Assembly (NCBI RefSeq): GCF_004022705.2
Contig: NZ_RZOY02000015.1
Location: forward strand, 62,001-126,000
Length of the DNA stretch: 64,000 nt
Source of the DNA: Mesorhizobium sp. M2D.F.Ca.ET.226.01.1.1
GTDB taxonomy: Bacteria > Pseudomonadota > Alphaproteobacteria > Rhizobiales > Rhizobiaceae
Direction: 5' to 3'
Position 1 is the first letter of the stretch. Each line of letters begins with the position of its first letter. Position numbers and translations under genes: made by a program. Of this stretch, positions 24,595 to 32,803 are shown one piece after another. The notes under the pieces are model-generated. The model was not told the origin of the DNA, searched no databases, and was given only the letters and a program-made list of their open reading frames with translations.

Positions 24595-24617
24595 CGCCAA
24601 ACCGAAGGGAGGAAACC

Positions 24618-24914
24618 ATGACCGCCTACAATGTGGTTCGCTTTCGCACCAAGCCGGGCAAGGAGAAGGCCTTCGTCGACGCGCATCAGAAGGTTGCTCT
24701 GAACGCCAAGGGCTTTCGCAAGGGCGCCCTGATCAAGACCGGGGATCGCACCTTCTGCATGGTCGGCGAATGGAACAACATGGAGAGCCTCGCCGCGGCG
24801 CGCCCGATGATGATCGGCATACTCGACACGTTCCGCGACATGCTCGAAGACCTGGGCGGCGATCTCGGCGTGACGGATCCGGTGTCCGGCACAGTCGTTG
24901 CGGAAATAGGCTGA
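24618..24914 (+). CDS. Small dimeric alpha-beta barrel (antibiotic biosynthesis monooxygenase-like) protein
   Basis: A 98-residue protein with the pattern of ABM/dimeric ferredoxin-like barrel proteins: YNVVRFRTKPGKEKAFVDAH at the N-terminus, then a GDRTFCMVGEWNNMESLAAA segment and an amphipathic helix ARPMMIGILDTFRDMLEDL. The fold is used for small oxygenases and stress proteins, but no cofactor residues can be assigned. It follows the GYD-domain gene with a GGGAGG ribosome site. Function unknown beyond the fold. Confidence 0.75.
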   Translation: MTAYNVVRFRTKPGKEKAFVDAHQKVALNAKGFRKGALIKTGDRTFCMVGEWNNMESLAAARPMMIGILDTFRDMLEDLGGDLGVTDPVSGTVVAEIG

Positions 24915-25078
24915 CGAAGCCGTTGGATGATGGCCGGCCAGCGAGATGCGGCTGGCCAATCGCGTCGAGGATGTCGACTGGTTGGCCGGCTGCAAGCGCC
25001 GGCTGGCCGACCGGCTCACGCTCTTTGGCTGGTGGAGGCCTCGTGGCACAATAGGCCAAGGGGGCCGAGACACCGGCG

Positions 25079-26302
25079 ATGAGCAAGAGCGTGCGTTCGA
25101 AAAAGAAACGTGGCCTGCTGGCGTCGCTTGGCCGTTTTGTAGCGGCAATCGTTCTGGCAGGCTCAGCGCTGCTTGGCGTGCTGTGGCATCTGGCACGGCC
25201 GGCAGTGCCGGATGGCTTCTACACCAGCCGTCACGAAACGGTTCCACCGCCTGGAACTCTGATAGGCGGCGAGCCGTTCACGCGTGACGTTCCGGAAGGC
25301 GCCCGGGCGTGGCGGGTGCTCTATGCCACAACACGCGGCGACGAGACGCCGGCGGTGGCGAGCGCGATTGTCATGGCCGCAACGGGTGCGAGCGCCGCGG
25401 GCAGGCCTGTGGTCTTGTGGGCGCATGGCACGACCGGGATAGAGCCAGGCTGCGCGCCATCTTTGCTGAAACACCCATTCGATAACGTGCCGGCGCTCGG
25501 GGCCCTGCTCAAGCAGGGCTGGGTCTACGTCGCGACCGACTATGTCGGCCTCGGCACTTCGGGTGGCCACGCCTATCTGATCGGCGAGGATGCGGCGCGC
25601 GCCGTGCTCGACTCGGCGCGCGCCGTGCGCCAGATGCCTGGCCTGAACGCCGACGGCAAGATTGTGGTCTGGGGGCATTCGCAGGGCGGCAACAGCGCGC
25701 TGTGGGCTGGCATTCGCGCAATGGGCTATGCGCCGGACGTCAACGTGGCCGGGGTGGCGGCGCTTGCGCCGGCAACCGACCTGCGCGCCCTCTTCGCAGC
25801 CGTGCGGCGCACCATGTTCGGCAAGATCGTGTCTGCCTATCTTGCCGAGGCCTATGCCAAGGCCTACCCCGACGTCCGGTCCGGCGGCTATCTCGGTGCT
25901 GTGTCGACGGTGCTCGCCCGCGACATGGCGGGGCGATGCGTCGGCGGCAGGGCCACCCTGTTCTCGATCGCCGAGGCCTCGCTGCTGCCGGGCGGCATCT
26001 TCCGCCGGGACCCGGCTTCGGGTCCGTTGGGCGCCAGGCTCGACGAGAATATGCCAAACGCCCAGATCAATGCTCCGGTCCTGATTGCGCAGGGTGCCGA
26101 AGACGACCTGGTGCCCGCCCGCATCCAGCGGGCATATGTCGCGCAGCGATGCTCGGCGGGACAGAAGATCGACTACAGGCAGTTCGATGGCCGCGACCAT
26201 CTTTCGCTGGTGGCCGGCGGCTCGCCGCTCGAGGCCGCCTTGATCGCCTGGACGCGGGACAGGTTCAACGGCGCCCCCGCGACGCCGAACTGCGCCCGAT
26301 AG
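25079..26302 (+). CDS. Alpha/beta hydrolase, secretory lipase-like
   Basis: A 407-residue serine hydrolase. An N-terminal hydrophobic segment (residues 18-38) after a basic stretch acts as signal anchor or signal peptide. The alpha/beta hydrolase core shows VVLWAHGTTG (oxyanion region, 111-120), VATDYVGLGTSG, and the nucleophile elbow GHSQGG with S201. The catalytic Asp is probable in GAEDDLVP and His in DGRDHLSL. It resembles the LIP-type secretory lipase/esterase family known from fungi and actinobacteria. It stands alone, with a DUF1127 gene convergent after it. The substrate is unknown. Confidence 0.85.
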   Translation: MSKSVRSKKKRGLLASLGRFVAAIVLAGSALLGVLWHLARPAVPDGFYTSRHETVPPPGTLIGGEPFTRDVPEGARAWRVLYATTRGDETPAVASAIVMAATGASAAGRPVVLWAHGTTGIEPGCAPSLLKHPFDNVPALGALLKQGWVYVATDYVGLGTSGGHAYLIGEDAARAVLDSARAVRQMPGLNADGKIVVWGHSQGGNSALWAGIRAMGYAPDVNVAGVAALAPATDLRALFAAVRRTMFGKIVSAYLAEAYAKAYPDVRSGGYLGAVSTVLARDMAGRCVGGRATLFSIAEASLLPGGIFRRDPASGPLGARLDENMPNAQINAPVLIAQGAEDDLVPARIQRAYVAQRCSAGQKIDYRQFDGRDHLSLVAGGSPLEAALIAWTRDRFNGAPATPNCAR

Positions 26303-26311
26303 GAATCCCCG

Positions 26312-26470
26312 CTAAAAGGGCAGACGGATTTCGTCCGCTTGGTCGGACTGATGCGGCCAGCCGATATCCTTCTTGATTTCCGCCGGCAGCTCGTTCAGCT
26401 CGCGCGTCGTGCGGCGGCGCTTGCTGGCCTGTGCGAAGGCGGCGCGGATCCGGTTGAGACTTTTGAACAT
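26312..26470 (-). CDS. DUF1127 (YjiS-like) small protein
   Basis: A 52-residue protein with the DUF1127 pattern: RTTRELNELPAEIKKDIGW, an arginine-rich helix followed by the L-x-x-L-x-x-x-x-x-D-I-G motif. Small DUF1127 proteins in alphaproteobacteria affect RNA turnover and phosphate or carbon metabolism, and are often stress-regulated. A GGGAG site precedes the ATG at 26470. It is convergent with the lipase-like gene and its stop lies ten bases from that gene's end. A mosaic repeat lies upstream. Confidence 0.88.
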   Translation of the reverse strand: MFKSLNRIRAAFAQASKRRRTTRELNELPAEIKKDIGWPHQSDQADEIRLPF

Positions 26471-26617
26471 GGACAGCTCCCATAAATCAGCGGCGCAAAA
26501 CCGATGCCGCCCCATTCACCCGGCGCCGCTTTTGCGATGCGTCTGTAACCAGCCGATTGCGCGGAAACGGTGAAATGCTTCACGAAGCCGGAGCGGCCTG
26601 AAACATATGCATGCAAA

Positions 26618-26726
26618 CTAAAGCGCGTCGGGATCCTTCGGATTCGCTCCATGCGCTTTAGGTCTTTGATTTTACGCATGTCTTTATCCCGAAACCGGTT
26701 CCCACTTTCGGGAGACATGCTTTGAC
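26618..26726. repeat. Mosaic palindromic intergenic element
   Basis: AAAGCGCGTCGGGATC...ATGCGCTTTA followed by ACGCATGTCTTTATCCCG...CGGGAGACATGCTTT. The two modules are those of the other copies in the window (6389, 32800, 52480, 52779, 54165). Confidence 0.88.
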
Positions 26727-26757
26727 TTAATGGAGTTGCGGCGATCCCCTCGCCGCC

Positions 26758-27037
26758 TCAACGCGCCGCCCAATTGCCTTTCAGCCTGGTCGGCCCGGCC
26801 TCCCTCACTATGACCTCGCGGTGCGGATAGGGGATGCCTATGCCGTTCTGTTTGAACGTGTCCCACAGCGCCAGCAGCACCTTGCCGCGCACATTGGTCA
26901 GGCCCTGCTGCGGATCGTGGATCCAGAAGCGCAGGACGAAGTTGAGCGAGGACTCACCGAACCCTGTCAGCCAGCAGACCGGCCGGAGGTCGGCTTCGAC
27001 GCATGCGGATGCGCTCTTCTCTGGTCTCATCTGCCAT
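26758..27037 (-). pseudogene. Deletion scar: DUF2934 gene start joined to the tail of an MscS-type channel gene
   Basis: From the minus strand, an ATG at 27037 with a strong ribosome site (GGGAGG) begins MADETREERIRMR, the normal start of a DUF2934 protein. It leaves that family after about 13 codons and soon hits a stop. In another frame, from about 26985 to 26758, the sequence encodes VCWLTGFGESSLNFVLRF and IHDPQQGLTNVRGK, the C-terminal beta domain of a mechanosensitive channel of the MscS family. Neither gene is complete. A deletion that fused a small gene's start to the end of an ion-channel gene explains this best. Confidence 0.7.
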
Positions 27038-27129
27038 CGGTACCTCCCGATCTCGATCCATCGGGCGAACGTCGGTGACGGCGAAACGATCCATGCCGGA
27101 ACGACGCGCGGCCGGTTTTCGCGCCGCCT

Positions 27130-28338
27130 TCAGCCGATCATTGCGCCATCCTTGGCGATCGCCCCGCCCGCGCGATAGACCGTGCGCTCCTTCGGCACCG
27201 CCACCACCGCTTCCGGGACATGTTCGGCCTTCAGCGCGACAAAGTCGGCTTTGGCGCCGACGGCAACGCCGTAACCCTCCAGCCCCAGCGCGTTCGCGCC
27301 GGCCTGGCTCACCACGTCATAGGCGGCTTCCAGCTCCCAATCCTCGTAGAAGCCGGAGCGGTAGCCGATCATGTTGGCGCGGTTCAGCATGTCGCCATCG
27401 CCATAGGGCCACCAGGAATCGCGGATGTTATCGGAGCCGGCGAAGACCGTCGCACCCGCCTTGCGCAGCGCCGCCACCGGCGGGAAAGCGTGGTCGCCGG
27501 GCGCGTTGGTCATGATGGCGACGCCGGCAGCGGCGATCCGCTCGCCGGCGCCGGCCAGCGCGTCGGCGGAAATGTCGCCCAGCGCATAGGCGTGGCTGAC
27601 GGCGACCTTTCCCTGCATGCCCGATGCCGTGGTCCGTGCGCATATCTCCTCGATCTCGAACAGGCCGAGCGTGCCGCGGTCATGCAGATGGATGTCGACA
27701 CCGGCGCCGCGTTCTTCGGCAAGGCCGAAAACCACATCGAGATGGCCCTTCACGTCGCGGTCGAAGCTTGCCGGGTCGAGCCCGCCGACCAGGTCGCAGC
27801 CGAGCTTCAGCGCCTCGTCGAGCAGTTCCGCCGTGCCGGGCGAGGACAGGATGCCGCTCTGCGGGAAGGCGACGAGCTGGATGTCGATCAAGTCACGGTA
27901 TTTCTCCCGCACGCCAAGAATCGTCTCGACATGCTTCAGCCCGACCGCGGCATCGACCATGACGTGGCTGCGCATGGCGAGGCTGCCATGGCCGACACAG
28001 AGTTCGAGCTGGTTCTTCGCGCGCTCCGCCATCGGCGCGGCCTGCTCGAGGTTGCGCATCTGGAAGGCCACCCGCTCGCGCACGTCGAAACCGTTGGTGC
28101 ACGGAATGTACGGACGCCAGGCATCGCCATAAAAGGACGTGTCGAGATGGATATGGCCCTCGACGAAAGCCGGGAGCACGAGCCGGCCGGCGAGGTCGAT
28201 GGCGCCGGCCGGCGGCGTGGTCGCATTCGTGGCCGCCGCGATGGCGCTGAAGCGGCCGCCGGCGACGGTGAGGTCGGCAAGCGTGCCGTCGGCCAGCCTG
28301 GCGTTGAGAAAATGAGTCTGGTTCAAGATGCAATCCAT
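27130..28338 (-). CDS. Amidohydrolase of the cytosine deaminase-like family
   Basis: A 402-residue metal-dependent hydrolase of the amidohydrolase superfamily, near cytosine deaminase and triazine hydrolases. The metal site starts at GHIHLDTS (H62 and H64 of HxH); a later DIHLHDRG supplies the third histidine, VAVSHAYALG the fourth and GSDNIRDSW the aspartate. N- and C-terminal segments form the small beta-sandwich typical of the family (MDCILNQTHFLNARL; ADFVALKAEHVPEAV). It should deaminate or hydrolyse a cyclic or N-substituted amidine or amide. It is monocistronic as far as visible; a cupin gene lies upstream on the same strand. Confidence 0.87.
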   Translation of the reverse strand: MDCILNQTHFLNARLADGTLADLTVAGGRFSAIAAATNATTPPAGAIDLAGRLVLPAFVEGHIHLDTSFYGDAWRPYIPCTNGFDVRERVAFQMRNLEQAAPMAERAKNQLELCVGHGSLAMRSHVMVDAAVGLKHVETILGVREKYRDLIDIQLVAFPQSGILSSPGTAELLDEALKLGCDLVGGLDPASFDRDVKGHLDVVFGLAEERGAGVDIHLHDRGTLGLFEIEEICARTTASGMQGKVAVSHAYALGDISADALAGAGERIAAAGVAIMTNAPGDHAFPPVAALRKAGATVFAGSDNIRDSWWPYGDGDMLNRANMIGYRSGFYEDWELEAAYDVVSQAGANALGLEGYGVAVGAKADFVALKAEHVPEAVVAVPKERTVYRAGGAIAKDGAMIG

Positions 28339-28695
28339 TGAAAGTGAACGGCATCAGTGGTCGTCGCTTGGCGGGCCAAGGTCAATGCGGCCAGGGATAG
28401 AAACTGTTTCGCGCTTGCCGTCTTCTCCTTGGTGGGACGAGGCAAGTTCATGCAGTTCATATTCCGCTTTCGCGGAAGTTTCAGCGGGCCGCAAATGTGG
28501 CATTGTGAAGTCTGCGGTATGAGGCCGCCGTGGTCGACGCGGACGCCCAAGCACATCCCCAACAATGCGCCCCCAACGGACGCGTCGACCATTGACGGAA
28601 TTGCCAGCGGCGGCCTGCCCCAGGTCGCCGTTTTTTTCGATCGGTCCGCTTTTGCAACCGCTACGCGGATCACTCCTTAAGGAAGATCGGCAGCC
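28339..28695. other. Intergenic gap without recognisable gene
   Basis: About 355 bases between the amidohydrolase and the cupin gene. Reading frames exist on both strands but none has a ribosome site plus family-like composition. A CEVCGM segment on the plus strand caught the eye but is not convincing. Confidence 0.4.
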
Positions 28696-29049
28696 TTACC
28701 CAGTTACGACGACAAAATGCTTGATCACCGGTTCGAGGATCTTCCACGTGCCCTTGAAGTCCGCTTCAACCACGAAGGCGTCGCCGGGGCCGACCTCGAC
28801 CGGCTCGCCGCCGTCCGGCGTGATGATGATGCGGCCGGCGATCATGTGGACGAATTCATAGTCGGTGTAGGTGGCGTGGTAGGTGCCGGGCGAGGCGCGC
28901 CAGGTGCCGGACATCACCTTGCCGTCCTCGGTGGTGTGCTGCACGGCGGTCTGCATGGTCGGCCTGCCCTCGACGACGATCCAGCCCGGCAGGTCGCCCG
29001 CTTCCGCATGCTCGATGGCGCCGAATTTGAGGATGGTGGGTCTGGTCAT
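28696..29049 (-). CDS. Cupin-domain protein (DUF861 type)
   Basis: A 117-residue single-domain cupin. The two cupin motifs are visible: TYHATYTDYEFVHMIAGRI (motif 1, with a reduced set of metal ligands) and PVEVGPGDAFVVEADFKGTW (motif 2), separated by the short DGG turn. It resembles the (S)-ureidoglycine aminohydrolase/EutQ-related DUF861 proteins that bind small metabolites. The ATG at 29049 gives MTRPTILKFG. It could belong to the amidohydrolase gene downstream on the same strand, although 357 bases separate them. Function is not assignable. Confidence 0.85.
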   Translation of the reverse strand: MTRPTILKFGAIEHAEAGDLPGWIVVEGRPTMQTAVQHTTEDGKVMSGTWRASPGTYHATYTDYEFVHMIAGRIIITPDGGEPVEVGPGDAFVVEADFKGTWKILEPVIKHFVVVTG

Positions 29050-29213
29050 CGGATGCTCCTGGTTTCGCCGGAATTGGCTGGTGACGGCATAGCCGATTGC
29101 GGCATGCGCTGCACGCGGCGATGCGACAGCGGGAGGCGATGTGGCGATGGATGCTCGCGGCCATAGCCGGGCGGCTGAAGATCGAGCGGGTTCACATCCG
29201 CCGCGTTGGAATC

Positions 29214-29241
29214 AAAAAGCCCGCCGGATGGCGGGCTTTTT
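29214..29241 (-). terminator. Bidirectional rho-independent terminator
   Basis: AAAAAGCCCGCC-GGAT-GGCGGGCTTTTT. A near-perfect stem with U-tracts on both strands. On the minus strand it lies 16 bases after the stop of the 29-residue peptide gene. Confidence 0.85.
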
Positions 29242-29256
29242 CAGTTTCCGGCCAGA

Positions 29257-29346
29257 TCAGGTCAGAATGGAAGATGGCGGCCTTGCGGTGATGACGCTCA
29301 GCTTTTCGCGCCTGGCCAGAACAGGCTTCTCATAGGTCTTCTTCAA
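29257..29346 (-). CDS. Putative RiPP precursor peptide with lasso-type leader motif
   Basis: A 29-residue peptide starting with TTG at 29346 behind an AAGGGGGG ribosome site. It begins KKTYEKPVLARREKLSV, followed by ITARPPSSILT and a TGA stop. It fits the lasso-peptide leader pattern Y-x2-P-x-L-x3-G-x5-T: Y5, P8, L10 and T20 are in register, with Glu14 in the glycine position. Orphan peptides of this kind are annotated as putative RiPP precursors in many rhizobia. No lasso cyclase, protease or RRE gene is in the window, and the remaining eight or nine residues hold no obvious Asp/Glu ring acceptor. A strong terminator follows directly, so it is a self-contained transcription unit. Confidence 0.6.
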   Translation of the reverse strand: MKKTYEKPVLARREKLSVITARPPSSILT

Positions 29347-29690
29347 AGTACCCCCCTTTCAAGGATTCGTGGGTCCGCTTGTGGAACCTTATAGCTGCCG
29401 GAGCCCACAGGCTGTAGCACATTAGCAACAGTTAATGACTGGTTGGCCCCATCGAGCCTGTCGTTTGTCGGCTTTGAGGTGACGAAGGCGCCGGCATGGA
29501 GCATGATTGTCTCGTTTCGGGACCGAGTGCTGGCATCTGTCTTGCACATAAGAGATTGCCGGCGTCCTCCCGCCGGTTCCTGATCGGGGGATCAGGTTTT
29601 GGTTCTCGCCGGGCCTCTGGGCTTGGGTAATAGGGTTAGGCCCGGCGAGTTTTTCCTCAACTGCCAAGCCGACAGCGACCGTCCTCGCCT
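29347..29690. other. Gap with consecutive hairpins, possible small RNA
   Basis: About 340 bases between the peptide gene and the transporter. On the plus strand three hairpins follow each other: CCGGCG/CGCCGG (29559-29576), CCTGATC-GGGG-GATCAGG then TTTT (29579-29600), and CTCGCCGGGCC/GGCCCGGCGAG then TTTTT (29605-29654). The last two look like terminators. A small RNA ending at 29600 or 29654 is possible, but no promoter was identified. A 67-codon minus-strand frame overlaps the peptide start but lacks a ribosome site. Confidence 0.45.
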
Positions 29691-31712
29691 TCACTCTGCC
29701 GCCGCCTGCAATTGCTTCCTGCGCGCCGGCTGGCGACGGCGGCGGTGGGCGGGCTTCAGCATGACGGCGGGCTTGTTGGAAAGCGCGCCGGTCACCGCAT
29801 CGACCATGCCGAAGGCGACGAAGTCGGCATTGAGGGTGCCGGCCAGTTCGGCCGCCGCTTCGCCATCGCCATTGCCGACCTCCGACCAGAAGACGATGCC
29901 GACGCGCAGCTTGGCCTTGATGCGCTTCAGCCGCCGCACCATGAAGCGCGCGTGCTGGGTGGACTGGCGGTTGAGGAAGCCGATGACGACGGCGTCGGCC
30001 GCTTCCAGCTCGAGGCGGCGGACGGCTGACGGTTCGAGGTCGGCGAAACTCGCGCGCGTCGCCTCCGCGCCCTGCACTTCCAGCACTTGTGCCAGCATGG
30101 CGGCGGCCGCATCGTCGAGCTCGCCGCGCCCGCCGGCGCAGAGTACGGTGATGCCGGAGCCGTCGGGCAGGTCGACCTCTTCCTCGTCGGCGCCCTGCTC
30201 AGCCGGCTTGCCATCGTCAGCCTTCTTTTCGGATCCCTTCTTGTCGGCCGCCTTTTCCTCCGCCTCGGCGGTCTGCTCGGCCTCTTCCTCCTCGGCCTCC
30301 TGCTGGGCGCTGTCGTCGAGATTGGCCACCAGCGTCATGGCGCTGTCGGCGACCTGCCGGCGCTGCTCGTCATCCATGACGCCGCGCCCGCGGTCCTGCT
30401 CGCCGAGCAGCAGCGCGGGGATCGCGACCTGGTCGTAGAACTGGAACAGGTATTTTTCCTCCAGAATCTCCTCGGCATGGTCGGTCGCCTCGTCCGGATC
30501 GCCGGCCAACAGGCGCTGGTAGAGCCTGGCATGCGGCTCCAGCACCGGCTCATTGCCGAACAGGACGTCGAGGAACTCGAATTGCGGCACATGCCGGCCG
30601 AGAACGACGAGGCAGACGGTGAGCGGCGTCGACAGCACAAGGCCGATCGGCCCCCACAGCCAGGTCCAGAAGATCGCCGCGACGATGATGGCCAAAGGCG
30701 AGAGTCCGGTGTGCGAGCCGTAGAGCCAGGGTTCTATGACATTGCCGATGACGAGCTCGACGACGACGAACAGCGCGACGGTCCACAACAGCAGCGACCA
30801 GCCCGGCGCCACCGCCAGCGCCAGGAACAGCGGCAGCAGCGCGCCGACGATCGGCCCGATATAGGGCACGAAGCGCAGCGCCAGCGCCAGCAGGCCCCAA
30901 AGCAGCGCGTTTGGAATGCCTAGCACCCAGAGCCCGATGGTGATGGGCACGGCGTAGATGATGTTGACCACCAATTGCATCAGCAGATACTGGCCGACGC
31001 GCTTGCCGGCATCCTGGAGCGCCTGCGTGGTGCGATGGAGGTCGCCATAGCCGACAAGCCGGATGAAGCGGTCGCGCAGGTCCTCGCGCTCCATCAGCAT
31101 GAAGATGACGACGATGATGACGAGGCCGGCCGAGCCCAGCGGGCTGAGCAGCGGACCGATCAGATTCTGCAGCACCTCGAGCGGCTTTTCATGCGAGACG
31201 ACCTCGACCGGGATCGGCTCGCGCTTCGGCGCCTGGGCGGCCGAGGGCAGTTGCGGCTCCTGGCGGTCGATCTCCTGGCCGACCCGTTCGATGACGCCGC
31301 TGAGGCGCGAGACAATGCCGCCGCCAAGGCCGTTTTCCTTAAGCGCGCGGACCTTGGTCAGGATGTTGATCTGGTAGACGGGGATGTTCTGCGCGAGGTC
31401 GCTGACCTGGGTGGCGACGACGAAGGAGAACAGCGAAAGTGCCGCGAAGGCGCCGGCGACGCTGGCGATGACGGCCGCGATGCGCGGGACGCCGGCGCGC
31501 TTCAGCCAGGACACGACCGGCGCAATGGCGAAGGTCAAAAGCAATGCGACCGCGATAGGCAGGAACACCTCGCGCCCGAAATAGAGCGCGGCGACCGTGA
31601 CAACGACGCTCGCCACGGTCGGCAGCACCGTGCGCGGGTGGCCCCTGGAGGCGGCAAGCAGGCTTTCCAGCCGCGGCTCCGGCACCCCATTACGACGATT
31701 GGCCGCCACCAT
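29691..31712 (-). CDS. AI-2E family transporter with long C-terminal cytoplasmic extension
   Basis: A 673-residue membrane protein. The first 370 residues have the AI-2E/PerM-type topology: an N-terminal hydrophobic pair, a long soluble region with a helix pair, and the conserved block ALLWGLLALALRFVPYIGPIVG followed by three further helices, ending near PLTVCLVVLGRHVPQF. The segment after residue 390 is soluble: LFGNEPVLEPHARLYQRLL, then a Glu/Ala-rich acidic stretch near residues 470-530, then a Rossmann-like domain (ITVLCAGGRGELDDAA) resembling cobalamin-binding-like folds. Related large transporters occur in Rhizobiales. The transported substrate is unknown. The start at 31712 follows a short unrelated stretch. 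Confidence 0.85.
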   Translation of the reverse strand: MVAANRRNGVPEPRLESLLAASRGHPRTVLPTVASVVVTVAALYFGREVFLPIAVALLLTFAIAPVVSWLKRAGVPRIAAVIASVAGAFAALSLFSFVVATQVSDLAQNIPVYQINILTKVRALKENGLGGGIVSRLSGVIERVGQEIDRQEPQLPSAAQAPKREPIPVEVVSHEKPLEVLQNLIGPLLSPLGSAGLVIIVVIFMLMEREDLRDRFIRLVGYGDLHRTTQALQDAGKRVGQYLLMQLVVNIIYAVPITIGLWVLGIPNALLWGLLALALRFVPYIGPIVGALLPLFLALAVAPGWSLLLWTVALFVVVELVIGNVIEPWLYGSHTGLSPLAIIVAAIFWTWLWGPIGLVLSTPLTVCLVVLGRHVPQFEFLDVLFGNEPVLEPHARLYQRLLAGDPDEATDHAEEILEEKYLFQFYDQVAIPALLLGEQDRGRGVMDDEQRRQVADSAMTLVANLDDSAQQEAEEEEAEQTAEAEEKAADKKGSEKKADDGKPAEQGADEEEVDLPDGSGITVLCAGGRGELDDAAAAMLAQVLEVQGAEATRASFADLEPSAVRRLELEAADAVVIGFLNRQSTQHARFMVRRLKRIKAKLRVGIVFWSEVGNGDGEAAAELAGTLNADFVAFGMVDAVTGALSNKPAVMLKPAHRRRRQPARRKQLQAAAE

Positions 31713-31892
31713 CGAGACTCCCTGCTGCCTGGGCAATGATCCGAGATATTTCGCCGGCGTGCAACGCGCCGGAGCCCGGTCGGTTGCAAATACGCTAATA
31801 AATACCTGCGGACATGACCTTGCGGGGCGGAAGCAATGCGCCGGATGAGGCCCCGGCGCCCCCGGCCCGTGTCTTGCCTAAAGGGCTTCCCG

Positions 31893-31917
31893 GGAACATG
31901 AACCGCGCCAAACCGTT
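31893..31917 (+). promoter_or_regulatory. EcfG-type general stress promoter
   Basis: GGAAC (31893-31897), 16 bases, CGTT (31914-31917), 41 bases before the first of three tandem His/Tyr-rich protein genes. The match to GGAAC-N16-CGTT is exact. Confidence 0.75.
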
Positions 31918-31957
31918 ATCTCGTCGAAGGGGCATCCTCGAAACACAGGAGGCAGCG

Positions 31958-32284
31958 ATGAAAAAGCTTCTGCTTGCTTCGATGATCGCCATCGCCTCGG
32001 CGTTCGCGATCGCGCCGGCCAGTGCGGCCAGCGTGCAGCTCGGTATCGGCGTCGGTCCGGGCTATAATGACGACTATTACGGTGGCTACTACCCGCACCG
32101 CTACTACCGGCACGTGTATGATGACGATTACTACACGCCCTATCGCGAGCGTTACGTGATCCGCTATCATCACCGCCATAACTGTCGCACCGAACTGGTG
32201 AGCCACTGGCGTCACCACCACCGCGTGGTGGAAGAAGTGCGAGTTTGCGGTAACGGCTACGGCAACGGCTACAACGACTACTAA
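31958..32284 (+). CDS. Small secreted Tyr/His-rich protein, paralogue 1
   Basis: A 108-residue protein with a signal peptide (MKKLLLASMIAIASAFAI, cleaved near SAA). A Tyr/His/Arg/Asp-rich middle with YY, YYPHRYYRH and RYHHRHN groups follows, then a conserved C-terminal module (HNCRTELVSHW and VEEVRVCGN) with two cysteines. The same CR-x-E-x-V and R-V-C-G ends occur in the frameshifted paralogue at 32455. AGGAGG precedes the ATG. Its EcfG-type promoter suggests a role in stress, perhaps metal or envelope protection. It is the first of three tandem paralogues. Confidence 0.8.
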   Translation: MKKLLLASMIAIASAFAIAPASAASVQLGIGVGPGYNDDYYGGYYPHRYYRHVYDDDYYTPYRERYVIRYHHRHNCRTELVSHWRHHHRVVEEVRVCGNGYGNGYNDY

Positions 32285-32454
32285 GTTGCCCGGGTTGGAT
32301 AGCGCGGAACGGCTTTCGCCCGCTCCGCGCTATCGTCCGGTGTTGACCGCTTCGAGCGGTCACGAAGCCTTCAAATGTTGCTGATTGACCGTGGCGGGGC
32401 AATTTTTCGGCGCGCCGGACGTTGTCATGGGTGAACCTTCAGGAGGAGGTTGCC

Positions 32455-32803
32455 ATGAAAGAGCTCCTGTTTGCCTCAATGATCGGCCTCGCCGCCGCGG
32501 TTGCCATCGTCGCGCCTGCGTATGCAGGCAATGTATTCCTCGGCGGCAGCTATTTCGACTACGGCCCCTTCGGCGATTTTTACGACAATTACAACCACGC
32601 TCCGGTCTTCCTATTGGGGCGGCTCCTATCTTGATGACGGGCCCGGCTACGGCCCAACCTACGGCAACGACTATGACGGCGGCTATGTCGCCGCGCCGTC
32701 CCGCCATCATGTCGTAAGCCGCGGCCGCCATTGCCGGATCGAAATGGTGAGAACCCGCAGCGGTGAGCACCGGTTCACGCGGCAGGTGCGCGTCTGCGGC
32801 TAA
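32455..32803 (+). pseudogene. Small secreted Tyr-rich protein, paralogue 2, frameshifted
   Basis: Begins ATG at 32455 with a signal peptide (MKELLFASMIGLAAAVAIV) and a Gly/Tyr/Asp-rich start up to NHAPV. The reading frame then shifts near 32605-32615: the next frame continues SYWGGSYLDDGPGYGP and ends with the paralogue-like HCRIEMVRTRSG and QVRVCG. One extra base near GTCTTCC explains the break. The intact product would be about 115 residues. Its leader (AACCTTCAGGAGGAGGTTGC) is identical to that of paralogue 3, so the two were recently duplicated. This may be a real inactivation or a sequence error. Confidence 0.8.

Noticed and set aside
28357..28680. Plus-strand frame with a CEVCGM segment between the amidohydrolase and the cupin gene
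   Set aside because: There is no good ribosome site, the N-terminal part is antisense-like in composition, and a single C-x2-C is insufficient for a zinc-ribbon call.
29097..29291. Plus-strand frame running through the terminator hairpin upstream of the peptide gene
   Set aside because: It reads through a strong bidirectional terminator and does not resemble any family.
29343..29549. 67-codon minus-strand frame ending at the RiPP-like peptide start
   Set aside because: It lacks a ribosome site at any plausible start and has no family-like sequence; its stop overlapping the TTG is probably chance.
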